Below, piece after piece: positions 48,485 to 59,517 of a stretch of DNA of 64,000 bases. The DNA lies in contig JASBNA010000003.1 of assembly GCA_038087015.1 (NCBI GenBank), positions 1,736,001 through 1,800,000 on the forward strand, given 5' to 3'. How positions within the stretch are numbered: position 1 is the stretch's first letter; the number at the start of each line of letters is the position of its first letter. The position numbers and the translations under genes are program-made. The stretch comes from Cerrena zonata (Eukaryota; Basidiomycota; Agaricomycetes; Polyporales; Cerrenaceae). The notes beneath the pieces are model-generated. The model saw only the letters and a list, made by a program, of their open reading frames with translations, made no database searches and had not been told where the DNA came from.

Positions 48485-49201
48485 CTAACGGTCTTCGGCC
48501 CATTCCTATAATGCACAAGGCCGATTAGTACGCCACTTGCAGGCCCAAGCATAATACAACTTACGTTCTCCTTCTTGATTTGCGCCTCCTCCTCGGGAGT
48601 GAAGTCGTTGACAATGTTGAAGAGCTTACGGATTTCCTCGGGTGTCTTACCCTTAATCATGTTTGCAACAGTCTTGCATCCGACATCACTATGGCCAAAA
48701 CTGTCAATAACATCCTCCCGATACGCGCGATCAACTCACAGCAGAGGCTTGATATCGAGGTAGTTGGCAGCGAGGATGATCTCGAAGAGCATCTCCTGAT
48801 CGACGGTGATAAACTTTTGGTCCCATTCGCTAATATCCGTTGTCCGTTTTCGCGAATCATCCTGGTTGGATTCAGCATCGGTTGCAGGCAGAGGCTCGCC
48901 CTTGTGGTGCTCGCAGTATTCGAGGACCTAGAAGATGTCCAGATAAGGTTAAAGATGAGGCGCAGAGAGCAGAACAATGGGTTTGTTCACCTTCTTCAAC
49001 ACGCTCGATGAGACGTTGGGAAGAGGAATGGGCTGGTCGCTTTCGCCAACATCTGGGTGGCAAGTGAGATTAGTATCGTCCGAGACTCAGGAGTTGGCCT
49101 GGGCACACACCTTCGAGCATGTTCTTGATGAGGACGCTGCGCTCGGCAACCTCCTTCTCGACGACGAACTGCTCGTTATCAGAAGTGACGAGGAGAACCA
49201 T
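48485..49201 (-). CDS. SKP1: SCF ubiquitin ligase adaptor SKP1
   Basis: Five exons (49201-49111, 49052-48991, 48927-48740, 48688-48565, 48505-48485) give 161 residues, the usual Skp1 length. The BTB/POZ-like fold starts [21 protein letters not shown], then [18 protein letters not shown]. The F-box-binding C-terminal helices are all present: [54 protein letters not shown] and NEWAEDR, the last seven residues coming from a 21-nt final exon. Skp1 bridges cullin and F-box proteins. Divergent from the bL27m gene with 186 nt between starts. Confidence 0.96.
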
Positions 49202-49387
49202 GGTGAATGAGTTGAATAGGATGGGGAGGTGCGGGATTGGGTGTTGGTGAGGGAGGTGGTGGGGATCAAGGCAGTGGCAGCGCGCGTTATTTGAAAGGAG
49301 CGAGATACGCTTACGTAACACGCGTACCGGCTGTCTCAGGATTCTGTGAACAAAGACTGAATTTGGCTCGATGACTTGGCTCCAGTC

Positions 49388-50003
49388 ATGTCTTTGTCCT
49401 CGCTGAAATCGTGCTTCAAGGCCGTTGCCTCTCCCTTCGCATCATTTGGTAACTCTGACTACTCATTCCGAGCTAGTGCCATCTTATTGACTCCCGATAA
49501 TTGTCAGGTCTAGGTGCCATCCGTACCGCAACAAAACGTGCGGGAGGTTCCATCTCAAACTTTGGTGGTTCGCCAGGAAAGCGCTTGGGTGTAAAGAAGT
49601 TCTCTGGTACGTTCTACCATATTCCATCCCAAAGCAAAGCTGACCAGTGCCAAAGACCAATATGTCATCCCAGGAAATATCATAGTACGCCAGCGCGGTA
49701 CACAGTTCCACCCGGGACAACATGTACGTACAGAGCCACTTGGTCTTCTCTCATCGCCTCATTTCAAGATTGCTCTTCCAGGTAAAGATGGGCAGGGACC
49801 ATACTCTATATGCCACAGTTCCAGGCTACGTTCGTTTCTACAAGAAACCAGGAGCTCGCAAAGACCGCAAATTCATTGGCGTCGTCTTGACCCGTGGCGA
49901 AAAACTTCCACGAGACGAAACTAACCTTGGACGTAGCCGCTTCTTCGGTCTTGTTGACCTCGCAGCCATGAAGAGGGAAGAGTCACAGGCTTTGCAAGCA
50001 TAA
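49388..50003 (+). CDS. MRPL27: Mitochondrial large-subunit ribosomal protein bL27m
   Basis: Four exons (49388-49448, 49508-49606, 49656-49723, 49782-50003) give 149 residues. The first exon codes a mitochondrial targeting peptide (MSLSSLKSCFKAVASPFASF). The bL27 core follows: TATKRAGGSISNFGGSPGKRLGVKKF, then DQYVIPGNIIVRQRGTQFHPG and MGRDHTLYATVPGYVRF, matching bacterial L27 near the peptidyl-transferase centre. A further ~45-residue C-terminal extension is mitochondrial-specific. The acceptor of exon 3 is the CCAAAG at 49655, because the earlier CCAG would break the frame. The symbol follows bL27m naming; the yeast relative is called Mrp7. Confidence 0.92.
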
Positions 50004-50407
50004 TTGGCAGCTTGCCCTATCTTGACAAACAATGTGGTTTGTCTGGTATGAACGGCTTACTACGGATCACACATTGGTCAATTGCCTGTTTGCCCAATCC
50101 ATCCCAATACAGATTATTGTCTTGCGGGCCATATATTTAGGTCAATAACGATGGTTGTATCTCCATGAACACCGCGATCACTCTCTGGCTTCGATTTCCG
50201 TTTCAAAACGATATAGCATAGAGCAGTAGACCATATTACAACTACTAATACATGGGTATGATGCTATTCACAATACAGGTTATGAAAAAAAGCTTATAGT
50301 ACAAGAGTAGGGGGTGTGAAGAGGTGATCTGTTCCAAACGAAAAAGCATGCATCCAAAGGTGAGTAATTTTCTTTCCAAGAAATGGACCGTCATCCAGTA
50401 AGAGAGT
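50004..50407. other. Intergenic between convergent genes
   Basis: A 404-nt gap between the stop of bL27m and the stop of the F-box gene, containing both 3' untranslated regions. Nothing else seen. Confidence 0.4.
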
Positions 50408-52274
50408 CTACGGGGCTTCTGGGAATTCGGGGAACGAAATATCCTGCGGTTCCAGGTTGACTGTTTCCACATGCTTCCGGAGAAGAGGCAGGTCTGTCTC
50501 TGACGAGTCCGAGAATGTCGCGTAATGACTGAGCTTCATCGAGACCCTCTTCAATGGGTGTCCTTTCTCCTTTCTTGCCAAGGCTATCTCGTAGCATTGC
50601 AGCGACGACCATGTTTTGTCTCCATGTACGTCGAGACTCTCCAGCTGGGGACAGAATAGGTTCCCACTCCTGTCGGGTCCCTCCAACGCAGCAAGGATCG
50701 ACCTCGAAAACCCTTCATCGTAGCCTCCGTCCGACGTCAAATGGAAGGCTTTCAACTTGGGCATCCTCCTGAAAGTATCCTCCCAACCCTTCTTGCTGAT
50801 TCCCTGCCAACGATAACTATTTCTGTACTCCGTCATCCCAAACTCTTCCAAAGAGTCAAAGTTGAACGCTCGGATGATGCTTTGGAAGAAGGTACCAGAG
50901 ATGACGTCCATGTCGCCCAAATTCGAAACAGTGTCGCCTTCGATGAAACCGTGGATATGGAATGGCTGGTTGAGCGTTGCACCGAATATCTCGACACCGT
51001 CACGGCCGTTCATCCACGAGATGTGCATCTTTCGGATATCATTTAAGGGATGGTCGCTGTCGAGTTCGTGTGGTAGAGGGATGCCCATGAAGAACTTGTT
51101 CTCGTCGTATCGGTCGAAATGTACTTTTAGTTTAATGGCACATTCTGGAATGTGCAGCCGATTGAGGAAGTCGGCGACTAACGAACCCTTGCTACGACCT
51201 AGTTGGAGCAATTGCAAATTCTCCAGTGTTACTTTCCGTGTATCGTCATTACGAGCTGCCTCGAGTGTGAACTTTTCGGCTCGTAGTTGTTCGAGTAGAG
51301 GACAAGCTTCTAGGATATCGAGGAAGTCGGACATGGGCAATGTGGTAGGTGTGCTCTTCCTCCCTGTGAACGAAAGCACCCTTAGCTTCCCAAACGACGC
51401 CGCGCTGAGTCGAGGGAGCATGAAATGAAGCTTGAGACGGGTCAAGCTTGGTGTATGGCCAGTGAATAGTGTGTGCATGGGTATCCAAGCCGCATTGAAT
51501 CGAATAAACTGAGTTTCGAAAGTCTCCAACGCAGGAGCTTTTGAATTAATGAGAGGTTGCAATACCTGGCGGATATTGCCATTATCGTCCTTCATCATAT
51601 TCGAGGGGACGTATAGGTGTCTTAGACGATGTATGTGAGGTATAATGGCTGTGAGGACCTTTGACATAGTAGCCTCGTTAGAATCTTCGTAAATGAAGAG
51701 CGAGAGTCCGGCCTCGGATGATCGCTCTATGCATGCTAGTGCGGCTGTGCAATATCGGGTACTGATGTGTGTCCAGAGGAGAGGAGTCGTTAACGCGACA
51801 TGTCTCCAGAAATGACATACTTGGGCGACACCCATCCATGGGTAGGACCCGAATCTGTCATTGTGGGGGTCTGCGTGCTCGGAGAGGAGTTGGCTGAATA
51901 TGAGGACGAGGATATCGGAAGTTAAGCGGTTGAATGGGCGTAGACTGTTTCTGTATCTCGATAGTATAGCTAGCGACACATCAAGTTTGTCCACCTATAG
52001 AGTTCGACCCAGGGCGGTGAGCAATTGGATTCAGGGAAGCGGTGACAGAATGTGACAAGTAACTCACAGTGTCTGCATCTGGTTTCTGTGCACTATGTCC
52101 GTGCACAGCACTATACAACAGAACGGCCGTGAGCATCAACATGCACTGCAACAACTGAACAATGTCGAAGCAAGACCGTCTCACTCACAGCGAATCGTCC
52201 CATCCCGGAAGCTGCCAAGAGGGAATGTCAAGAAGGGAGTCGAGGGATAAGTGTTGCTGAACCGCAGCAGCCAT
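50408..52274 (-). CDS. F-box protein
   Basis: Three exons (52274-52189, 52110-52068, 51994-50408) give 571 residues. A start at the ATG at 52274 (MAAAVQQHLSLDSLLDIPSW) and two short exons join to the large one in frame. The F-box region is SRYRNSLRPFNRLTSDILVLIFSQL, preceded by the usual short coiled segment, then CHFWRHVALTTPLLWTHIS, the standard agaricomycete F-box follow-on. The rest has irregular leucine-rich strands. Presumed substrate receptor of an SCF ligase; it lies about 1.2 kb from SKP1 but I do not infer co-regulation. A prediction limited to the large exon would lose the true start. Confidence 0.82.
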
Positions 52275-53276
52275 ACCTCGTTCAGTACGGAGTGTAATGG
52301 ACGAGGGGTCGAGAGTCGAACGACAAAGTGTTCCTAGGATCAAAGGATGTTAATAGACGCGGCTAAGTTGAGCTCACCTTATTTATGGTACTGTCACCTC
52401 AGGACACGCGAGAGCATTGCCTGCAGGCTGGGCTGTGAGATATTGGAGTCACCCTTCCTCTAGCCGCGCTAACATACCCACGCTCTCCCTCCCTCTCTTT
52501 CTCTTCCCTCCAATTGCAGTGCGACGTGGTGAGCTACTTCGAGTCAATTGGTATGCCGAGCCTGAGCTCTATGAATGCTGTGGTCAACGTGGCGGACGAT
52601 CGTTTTTGTCCTTCGGGGACCGGATACGACATTATGTACGGTACCGCCACCCAGAACAGCAATGAATATTCGCGGAACTTCCACAATCTCCCTCTTCCAA
52701 AGAGAACACACAAAGGAACACTGAGGGACAGGTTGACTCTGCCCTCGTGAGCCCGACCTTCTACAGAACTCCAAGTGTTGCCATAATCCAGCGATATCGC
52801 CGGGCACATCTTTTAGTCAATTTGAAGAACATGCTGAGAGAAGAATGGGGATCGCATACAATCAACTCACACGAGCAGCTCACACGTCATTTTCCAAACC
52901 ACGAGGCACGCTACACCTCAGCAGTAGTCCAAATGAAAACTTGTACATACACAGGCTCCTTGAAGGTGATCCAGCAGTGATCCAACTTCACGGTGGATGT
53001 TAGGGACAGAGGTTCAAAAGGGACCACATGTGTGCATCGATCAACTAATCCGAGAATCTGAACTTCAAATACAATGATCGTCCGTTTGCATTGGGTTGCT
53101 ACATAACATGTCGTATACATCAAACCCCGAGTTGGATACCAATTCAATTCCCCTCGTTCCATAGAAATTTTAGCCTATAGTCAAAGTTATGACTCATTCT
53201 TCACGGCCGAGCGGTACTCTAGTAAGTTGCTTAAATGCCGCGGTCTATCTACCAACCTCTTACCCATACCATTAGG
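52275..53276. other. Intergenic, divergent promoter region
   Basis: About 1 kb between the starts of the F-box gene (minus) and the GNAT gene (plus). Overlapping short frames (52534-52809 minus, 52417-52665 plus) carry no recognisable motif. C/T-rich around 52440-52520. Confidence 0.4.
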
Positions 53277-54278
53277 ATGACGAAAACCCAGCTGTATCGT
53301 CTTGACACCAAGTCGCCTCAGGCTGTTGAGCATTTAGCTGATATCTTAAGGCCGCACATTCCTGTGTGCTTACCTGTACTCGGCACATTTTATAGCGGTG
53401 ACTTGGCAGGAGGATACCTTTCGGTATGGGTCACCTTTGACCTATCGTCTACTCATGAACCTCCCGATTTATTCTCTGTCATCACATTCTCCCCTCTTGC
53501 GTACGACAAACTTCGTTTCTTCTGCTCGGCAGAGACCAAAGACACTCCCCCTACACCTGAAGAAGAAACACATGTTGTCGGGGTCATCACCACACTTTAC
53601 AAAGCACTTCGAGACAGTAGTCCGCTCGCAGAAGGAATCTCGCGCGAGATAGCGCTCAGTGAAGAGTTTGAGCGTAATGATGTTATACGCATAGGTGCCC
53701 TCCATGAAAAATGGGTACCATGTTTACGCCATACTGCCGCCAGGATGAACGAGGATGTATGCACGAAGTTCTTCCGGCCTCCCCGACCGTCTCCCTCCGA
53801 TTCCCCTGACGACGACAGGTGGGATATTTCCCCTTTACGAGAAAGCGACATTGATCTCGTCACCGACCGGGCACCATACAAACGTCCTCGAGAGGCCATG
53901 CTTACCCGTTTACCCTATTCCATTTGCATCAAACCAAAAGGGACAGACATCCCCGTCGCATGGCAATTGTTATACCCAGATGGATCTATAGGGATGCTCC
54001 ACGTCGAACCAGAATATCGACGAATGGGTTTAGGCAAATTAGTCGTCCGAGCTCTTTGCAAGAAATTGGAGGAGTTGTTTTATACGGAGGATGAAGAGAA
54101 AGTGGGGAAATATCCTTGGGCAAGGTGGGAGATGGTGGATGTTGTTAATGGGAACCAGAAGAGTGCATCTTTGTTGAAGGCTTTGGAGTCCGATGGTTGG
54201 CAGAAGGGTTGGAGTAATCGTTGGTTTTTCATGGCGATGGATTTGGAGTCGGATCCCGATGATGTAGCAGGACCATAA
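53277..54278 (+). CDS. GNAT-fold acyl/acetyltransferase-like protein
   Basis: A single exon. An ATG at 53277 (MTKTQLYRLD) is taken as the start; an in-frame ATG at 53235 would add 14 residues. The C-terminal half has the GNAT acetyl-CoA-binding site: SIGMLHVEPEYRRMGLGKLVV, where RRMGLG is the R/QxxGxG/A pyrophosphate loop, preceded by PVAWQLLYPDG (beta strands) and followed by the SASLLKALESDGW helix-strand typical of the fold. The ~200 residues before it have no recognised domain, a layout resembling glycine N-acyltransferase-like/FR47 proteins. Substrate unknown. Convergent with the glutamine synthetase-family gene. Confidence 0.75.
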   Translation: MTKTQLYRLDTKSPQAVEHLADILRPHIPVCLPVLGTFYSGDLAGGYLSVWVTFDLSSTHEPPDLFSVITFSPLAYDKLRFFCSAETKDTPPTPEEETHVVGVITTLYKALRDSSPLAEGISREIALSEEFERNDVIRIGALHEKWVPCLRHTAARMNEDVCTKFFRPPRPSPSDSPDDDRWDISPLRESDIDLVTDRAPYKRPREAMLTRLPYSICIKPKGTDIPVAWQLLYPDGSIGMLHVEPEYRRMGLGKLVVRALCKKLEELFYTEDEEKVGKYPWARWEMVDVVNGNQKSASLLKALESDGWQKGWSNRWFFMAMDLESDPDDVAGP

Positions 54279-54489
54279 AGGGGGGAGATGAGGGCCAAAA
54301 AATGACATTACCTACTTGATACAATGCGAGCAGGATAAAGATATAGAAAGATATTTGATGCACGAAGTTAGTTCTATATTCCCACTACAACATGTACATT
54401 CTGGAGACAACACCAAGATGAATAACCAAACAAGTTCGATGAGGAAGATGACTTACAGTCTACAAGGATCACTATTGAGATTATACACC

Positions 54490-56738
54490 CTAAGCCAATT
54501 CAATATATCTTTCGACTAGAGGGAAATTAAAGTTTTTTCAGTTTCGACACTTCAACGCAGCAGACAACGAATATTACCTTCCCAGTTCGTGACAGCCTCA
54601 TTCCAAAGCTTGACCTCATGCTGCCTTGTCCCACCAAAGTGCTCTACGAAATCATCGCCAAATACCTGAGGATCTCGAGCAATACTTTCGGGCCTCATCA
54701 TTCTGATAGTAGCCGCTTCAAGGGAGATCGGTAGCATCTGGACCTAGATATGCAAATATAACATGTTAGCCTCAAGGACGTACATTTGAAGTGCGAAAGG
54801 AAACAATACCTTGCCAGTACTTCTATCCTCAGGCGTCATCTGACTAATAGGCGGACACGGCAAAGCAAGCTTCTTGTCGATACCTCTCATACCCAAAGCA
54901 AAAATCGCACTCATAGCAAAGTACGGGTTCATATCCGCACCCGGAACTCGAACTTCGAGACGAGTGGCTTCTAGGGGGACTGATGGTGGAGAGATGATTC
55001 GGATAGAAGCTGCTCGAGAGTCATAGCCATATGTGACTGCGTTGGGAGCCCAGAATGCCTCTCCACCAGATAGTCGCTTGTATCCGTTGATTGTTGGGAC
55101 GAGCTGTTATCTCATGTTAGGGTTTCTCTGTCTGGCATTGTGGAGGTGGGACTAACCATTGGCATAACTAAACTCCATATTTGTTAGAGTTTATTCATAA
55201 ATTGGCTGATGCTTTAGACTTACTATCGGGAAGACCGTGTAGGACACCAGCGAGGAACCATTCACCCTCTTGACTGAGGTATTTGGTATCCGGATACGCA
55301 GCACCAGCCCGTCCAGTCTTCAATTCAGAGGGAGATACTGCAAATATACTCTTGCCATCTTTGTCACGTAGAGAGACGTGGATGTGACTGCAAACTTAGG
55401 GTTATTAATATCACCTAGCAGAAACAAACTTATAACACTTACCCGCTACAACCAGGGAGCTAAAAAGAAATAGGAACAGAGTTGATAAGAGGCGATACTA
55501 TGAATATATTTATGCTTACATTTCCCCATGGCTTCGCCATAAAGCTTGGAATAATACCAAACTTCATTCCGATACTCTTTGCAGCATATTTGAACAGAAT
55601 CGCATTATCGGCCATTCTAAGAGCTGTTGTATACGCAAGAGCAGTCTCGTAAACACCAGGTCCAGTCTCGGTATCTAATACATAATCAGGGATGAAGTAT
55701 GGCTTCGGAGGAAAATCGCAGACTTACGGTGCCCTTCGAGAGGTACTTCGAATTTTGCCGTCTCGTCGAAAAGCTCATGGAAATAGTCATTATTCAGTTG
55801 TGTTCGCAACATAGAGTATCCATGCACTGAGAGTGCCTTAGTGTTGGCGTTCGGGTATATGAAAGGAAGGTAGCTTACTGCCAGAAGTAAGAGGTTGGAG
55901 ATTTGAGAAATTCTTCTCAGCAAGAGTTTGAGCGGTTTCTGTAGTTCCAAAATGATCACTTGAATAACACTAAGATCTTCAAAGGGATGATAGTTACCCT
56001 TGAATTGGAAGTACTAGAGTCATAGATGAGTCTACAAGCACATCGAAATTGAAAAATACTGAATCAGACCTCGTATTCACAACCCGCTAGGCAACGCCAG
56101 CCATTCGACTCGGCCCGTTCGACTACAGTCTTCAGAACACCACGAGGGTCCGCACAGATAGGTTCCTTGGTATCGGGATCCAAAAATGATACGAGGAAAA
56201 ACGGAACATTGTTCTCCCATGGGATACGACGGAAAGTCGAGAGGTCGATTACGGCAAGGAGATCACGGTAGCCGTTTGACTTGTTCGAGATAAGGAGCTC
56301 TTTTGAGTATACCTGATCATGGAGATCCCATCCACTATTCGATGTTTTAATAACGCCAGTAGAAGCATAGGTGTAGTACTTACAATATTACACTGCAGAA
56401 TCCGAAACCGTCACCCGAGACTGCGCTCAAGAACTTATCCTTGGCCTAAAAGTTGCGATAAGCATTGTTTGGGACGGTTATTCAAGTAAGGCGACTAACC
56501 ATAAACTTCCCTCGAAGCACACCATCAACTTGAGAATTTACTTCGCGTTGATAGTCATTCTTCTAATCATACATGAAGCGGACTGACCATCGATTCCTTG
56601 CGATTGCAGAAATTCAATTAAACAGGAGAGAAAATATTTCAGATAGTACATACCTGAAACTTTGACTTTGATATCATTAGCGAGGAGTTCCTTCAGGTGC
56701 TCTAGTGTTTCGGGAGCGTATGTTGTAGGTGATGCCAT
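54490..56738 (-). CDS. Glutamine synthetase-family (type I-like) enzyme
   Basis: Fifteen exons can be followed without frame conflict (56738-56654, 56596-56588, 56528-56500, 56445-56384, 56334-56070, 56013-55998, 55938-55879, 55826-55728, 55674-55520, 55459-55443, 55387-55224, 55167-55157, 55103-54810, 54743-54578, 54515-54490), giving 485 residues. One exon is just 9 nt and two are 11 and 16 nt. Conserved signatures: IDVDGVLRGKFM; FRRIPWENNVPFFLVSFLDP; HTETGPGVYE; PSFMAKPWGNLPGCSGHIHVSLRD, the GS catalytic core; and LEVRVPGADMNPYFAMSA. It is closer to bacterial type I/FluG-type or gamma-glutamyl-amide ligases than to the short eukaryotic GS II, so the amine acceptor may not be ammonia. Divergent from the WD40 gene. 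Confidence 0.85.
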
Positions 56739-56982
56739 AGTTCAGAATAGATGGGTGTTAAAGTTAGGGGAGAATGTCGTAGTCGGTGAGAGATACTGTG
56801 AAGTTTTGAGCCGTAGTGAGGAAGATAAAGGTAAGGTACAACTTATCTCAACGAGCCATTCAGCTCAACTCCATCATATCATTGCTCGCTTAATCGCTAT
56901 GACGAAATAAGCAAGCGCCCATAATCATGTAGAGTCGATCGTCCGTGTTGCATTTTTAGCTCATTATTTCTCTCACACGACC

Positions 56983-58351
56983 ATGGTGACTACAAATTAT
57001 ACTCTTGCAGACCTTATTAACATACCAGCACCGGCGAGTGCTCTCAGTACTATCATTCAAGATAAAATTGCAGTAGGCTCTGGTGAGTTGATCTCTCATG
57101 AGGTCACTTATCTTTCGCTAATTTTATGTGCAAGTTGATGGCAGTGTCCGTTTGTATGAACTCCCATCGACAAAGGTAGCGAAGGCGATCACTAAGCTAG
57201 GTGAAGAAGTTGCTTCTTTAGCTTGGGAGAATCCGTCTTCTCAACATGTCTGGATTGCAAGTGGAATCAAGGTGCCTTGACTTGATCAGACTCTCCATGA
57301 AGTACTAATAGTGGTACGCGTAGGCTCGTCGATTTGATCTTCAAGTCAAAAAAATAATCCTCTCGCTCGAAGATGCCCTGAACGAAGTACAGCTCGGCGA
57401 AGACGATGAGGATGTGTTGAACGAGGTTTGCATCAAATGATCATGTTATCCTTCGTTGGTTCACCCTCGTCCTCATAGCCAGCTTAGTATCAATCACAGC
57501 AAAAAGGTCCTGACTTTCTGCTCCGATAATGGTACTGTCGGTGTACTTGATCTTACAGACAATCGAATAACTCGTATGAAGAACAAACATGGCAGTGTAA
57601 GGATCAGCACTACCGGGCTTGCTTCGGAATACTTACAGCTCTATAGATATCCTCATCAGTCAAGTTCGTACCGGATAGACCTGCTGAAATTGTCAGTGGT
57701 GGATACGACTCTGCTATGTTACACTTCGATCACTCTCAAAGGAATCAGCTCTCTCAACTCGATATCGGTATGCACCTTCTCTGAGTCTAACAATTTGCTC
57801 TTTCTAATATGATCTGTAGCTGCCACGCCTCCTGAAAGTGGGATCTCACTGTCCCCTCCCTTCGTCTTGTCAACTGCTATCTCGTCTACTGGTCTAATTG
57901 CTGCAGGTATTGCGGATGGTCGATTATGGATTGGCTCTGGTGGCGACAAGTTGTCGCCTATCAACTCAAAGCCTGGAAAGAAACGAGCTCGAAAATGGGG
58001 AGGCTTGCAAGAGGAAAACGGAACATTCCTTCGTATCGCTGAAGGCCCTGTAGTCGCATGGTATGTATAATGAATACCACTCTCGCTTATAAGCACCTAA
58101 CCTTTTCCATCGCATAGCGCTTTTGTGAATGACCAGACGTTGGTTACTGCATCTCTGCTGGGGAAGCTCGTAGTCACTCGATTTCCTACGCTGAGACTGG
58201 AAAACTCCAGATCGATCCTGTTTGGAACGCAGAGACGACTGCTGTGACTAAAGTAAATGCAATATCCGTCAGCGAACGATTCTTACTGGTCGGAGGTATC
58301 GCTAAAAGTCAAAAGGGTGCGGTCGAGGTTTGGACCTTAATTCAATCGTAG
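56983..58351 (+). CDS. WD40-repeat protein, WDR53-like (frame problem near the end)
   Basis: Seven exons (56983-57082, 57135-57271, 57324-57425, 57483-57596, 57647-57767, 57820-58060, 58118-58351). Repeats visible: GSVRLYELP, VASLAWENP, NGTVGVLDLTDNRITR, VKFVPDRPAEIVSGGYDSAMLHFD, ADGRLWIGSGGD and LVTASLLGKLVV. In the last exon the open frame stops near 58246, yet a neighbouring frame carries the expected ending (YAETGKLQIDPVW, ERFLLVGGIAK, AVEVWTL) to a TAG at 58351. A 41-nt GT-AG intron (58170-58210) restores the frame but removes conserved-looking residues, so a single-base error or lesion near 58185 is as likely. It probably folds as one seven-blade propeller; partner unknown. Confidence 0.72.
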
Positions 58352-58431
58352 GGATAGTTAAGAGGTCTATGAAATGATGTAATTATAACGTAGAGGAGTA
58401 GGGGAGGTGTCTAACATCAGTGTTTTTAGAA

Positions 58432-59346
58432 CTACTGAGTATTAGGGTCATCTATGACAGTACTTTTCGATCGCTCCTCCTCCTTTTCGAGCTCTGCAAT
58501 TCGCTGTAGATGTGCAGCACGTTCACCCTTCAATCTTGTCAAGTACTCTTCATCCGAGACTTTTTGAAGCCCGAACAAAGTGAAAACTCGTTCGGTCCAT
58601 GGAACTGGTTCCGAGGGAGGTGGTAATGCAGGGGAGCTTGCAGTAACTGGAAGCACGTGTTGAGATTGCCCTTCTACCTCTTGCAGCTTCTTCGAGACAT
58701 ATTTGAGACGCACAACCCCAAGTTCGTTATACGCAAGTTGAAGTACTGTGCATACTAAAGCACCTGTGGTCATACCACTAGGGATACCAGCTCTTCCTCC
58801 TATAAGTCGAAATAAATAACGTATCCGCGAGGCGAAGAATTCGTACTCACTCTTCCACGCATTGAGAAACCCGCCGGAAATAGCACCGCTAAGTGCACTG
58901 TCAGGTAGCTTGCATGATCTCATAGACCACCAATCCAACCGTTCCGGTGTGTATTTCTGGCCTTCGCGTTTCGCATCAAGCTCACGTTTCCGTCGAAGAA
59001 ATTGACCAGACGATATACCGGACACCAGGAGCGGGCTAACAATGTATTCACGCAGACCTGGATAGTTATGGTCAGAATTAAGCATCGCCAGATGTAGATA
59101 ACTTGACGTACTGAAGAACGTGGCACTCGCAATTCCACTGTTTACAGCTGTACCAACAGCTATCGGCCCCAGAGGAAGTTTCTTATACGTTGCATAAATA
59201 CATGAGAGGAATGACGTCGATGCAACTGAATAATTGATCACAGTGAAAGCGTTAGTGTTTTCTTAGTGAAGAACTAAAGGTTAGAAGACGGACTTGCATG
59301 TTATAGCTGTATTCTTTGCTACGAAGAAAGGTGCATCGGGATCCAT
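58432..59346 (-). CDS. Conserved fungal protein of unknown function, Gly-rich helices
   Basis: Four exons (59346-59298, 59225-59112, 59057-58851, 58799-58432) give 245 residues. The first intron uses a GC donor (T|GCAAGT), the only choice that joins APFFVAKNTAIT to ASTSFLSC in frame. Short amphipathic/hydrophobic segments rich in Gly, Ala and Ser (GPIAVGTAVNSGIASATFF, LSGAISGGFLNAW, GIPSGMTTGALVCTVLQ) recall Tim17-like or inner-mitochondrial-membrane proteins, but I cannot assign a family. The C-terminus (DEEYLTRLKGERAAHLQRI) is a charged coiled coil. Convergent with the WD40 gene, 80 nt apart. Confidence 0.68.
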
Positions 59347-59517
59347 GAAGAACAACCGTATATGAAGGTGACTTGGAATAAACAAGCGGAGGTTCGGAAG
59401 TAATTTCGGTTGGTAACTTTTCGAGACTTCACACGCTGGGCGCCGGGGACACAGAAAAATCGCAAATGTCGTGTTGCAAGATTGAATGCAATGAATCTGA
59501 GCGAGAATACACCTAAA

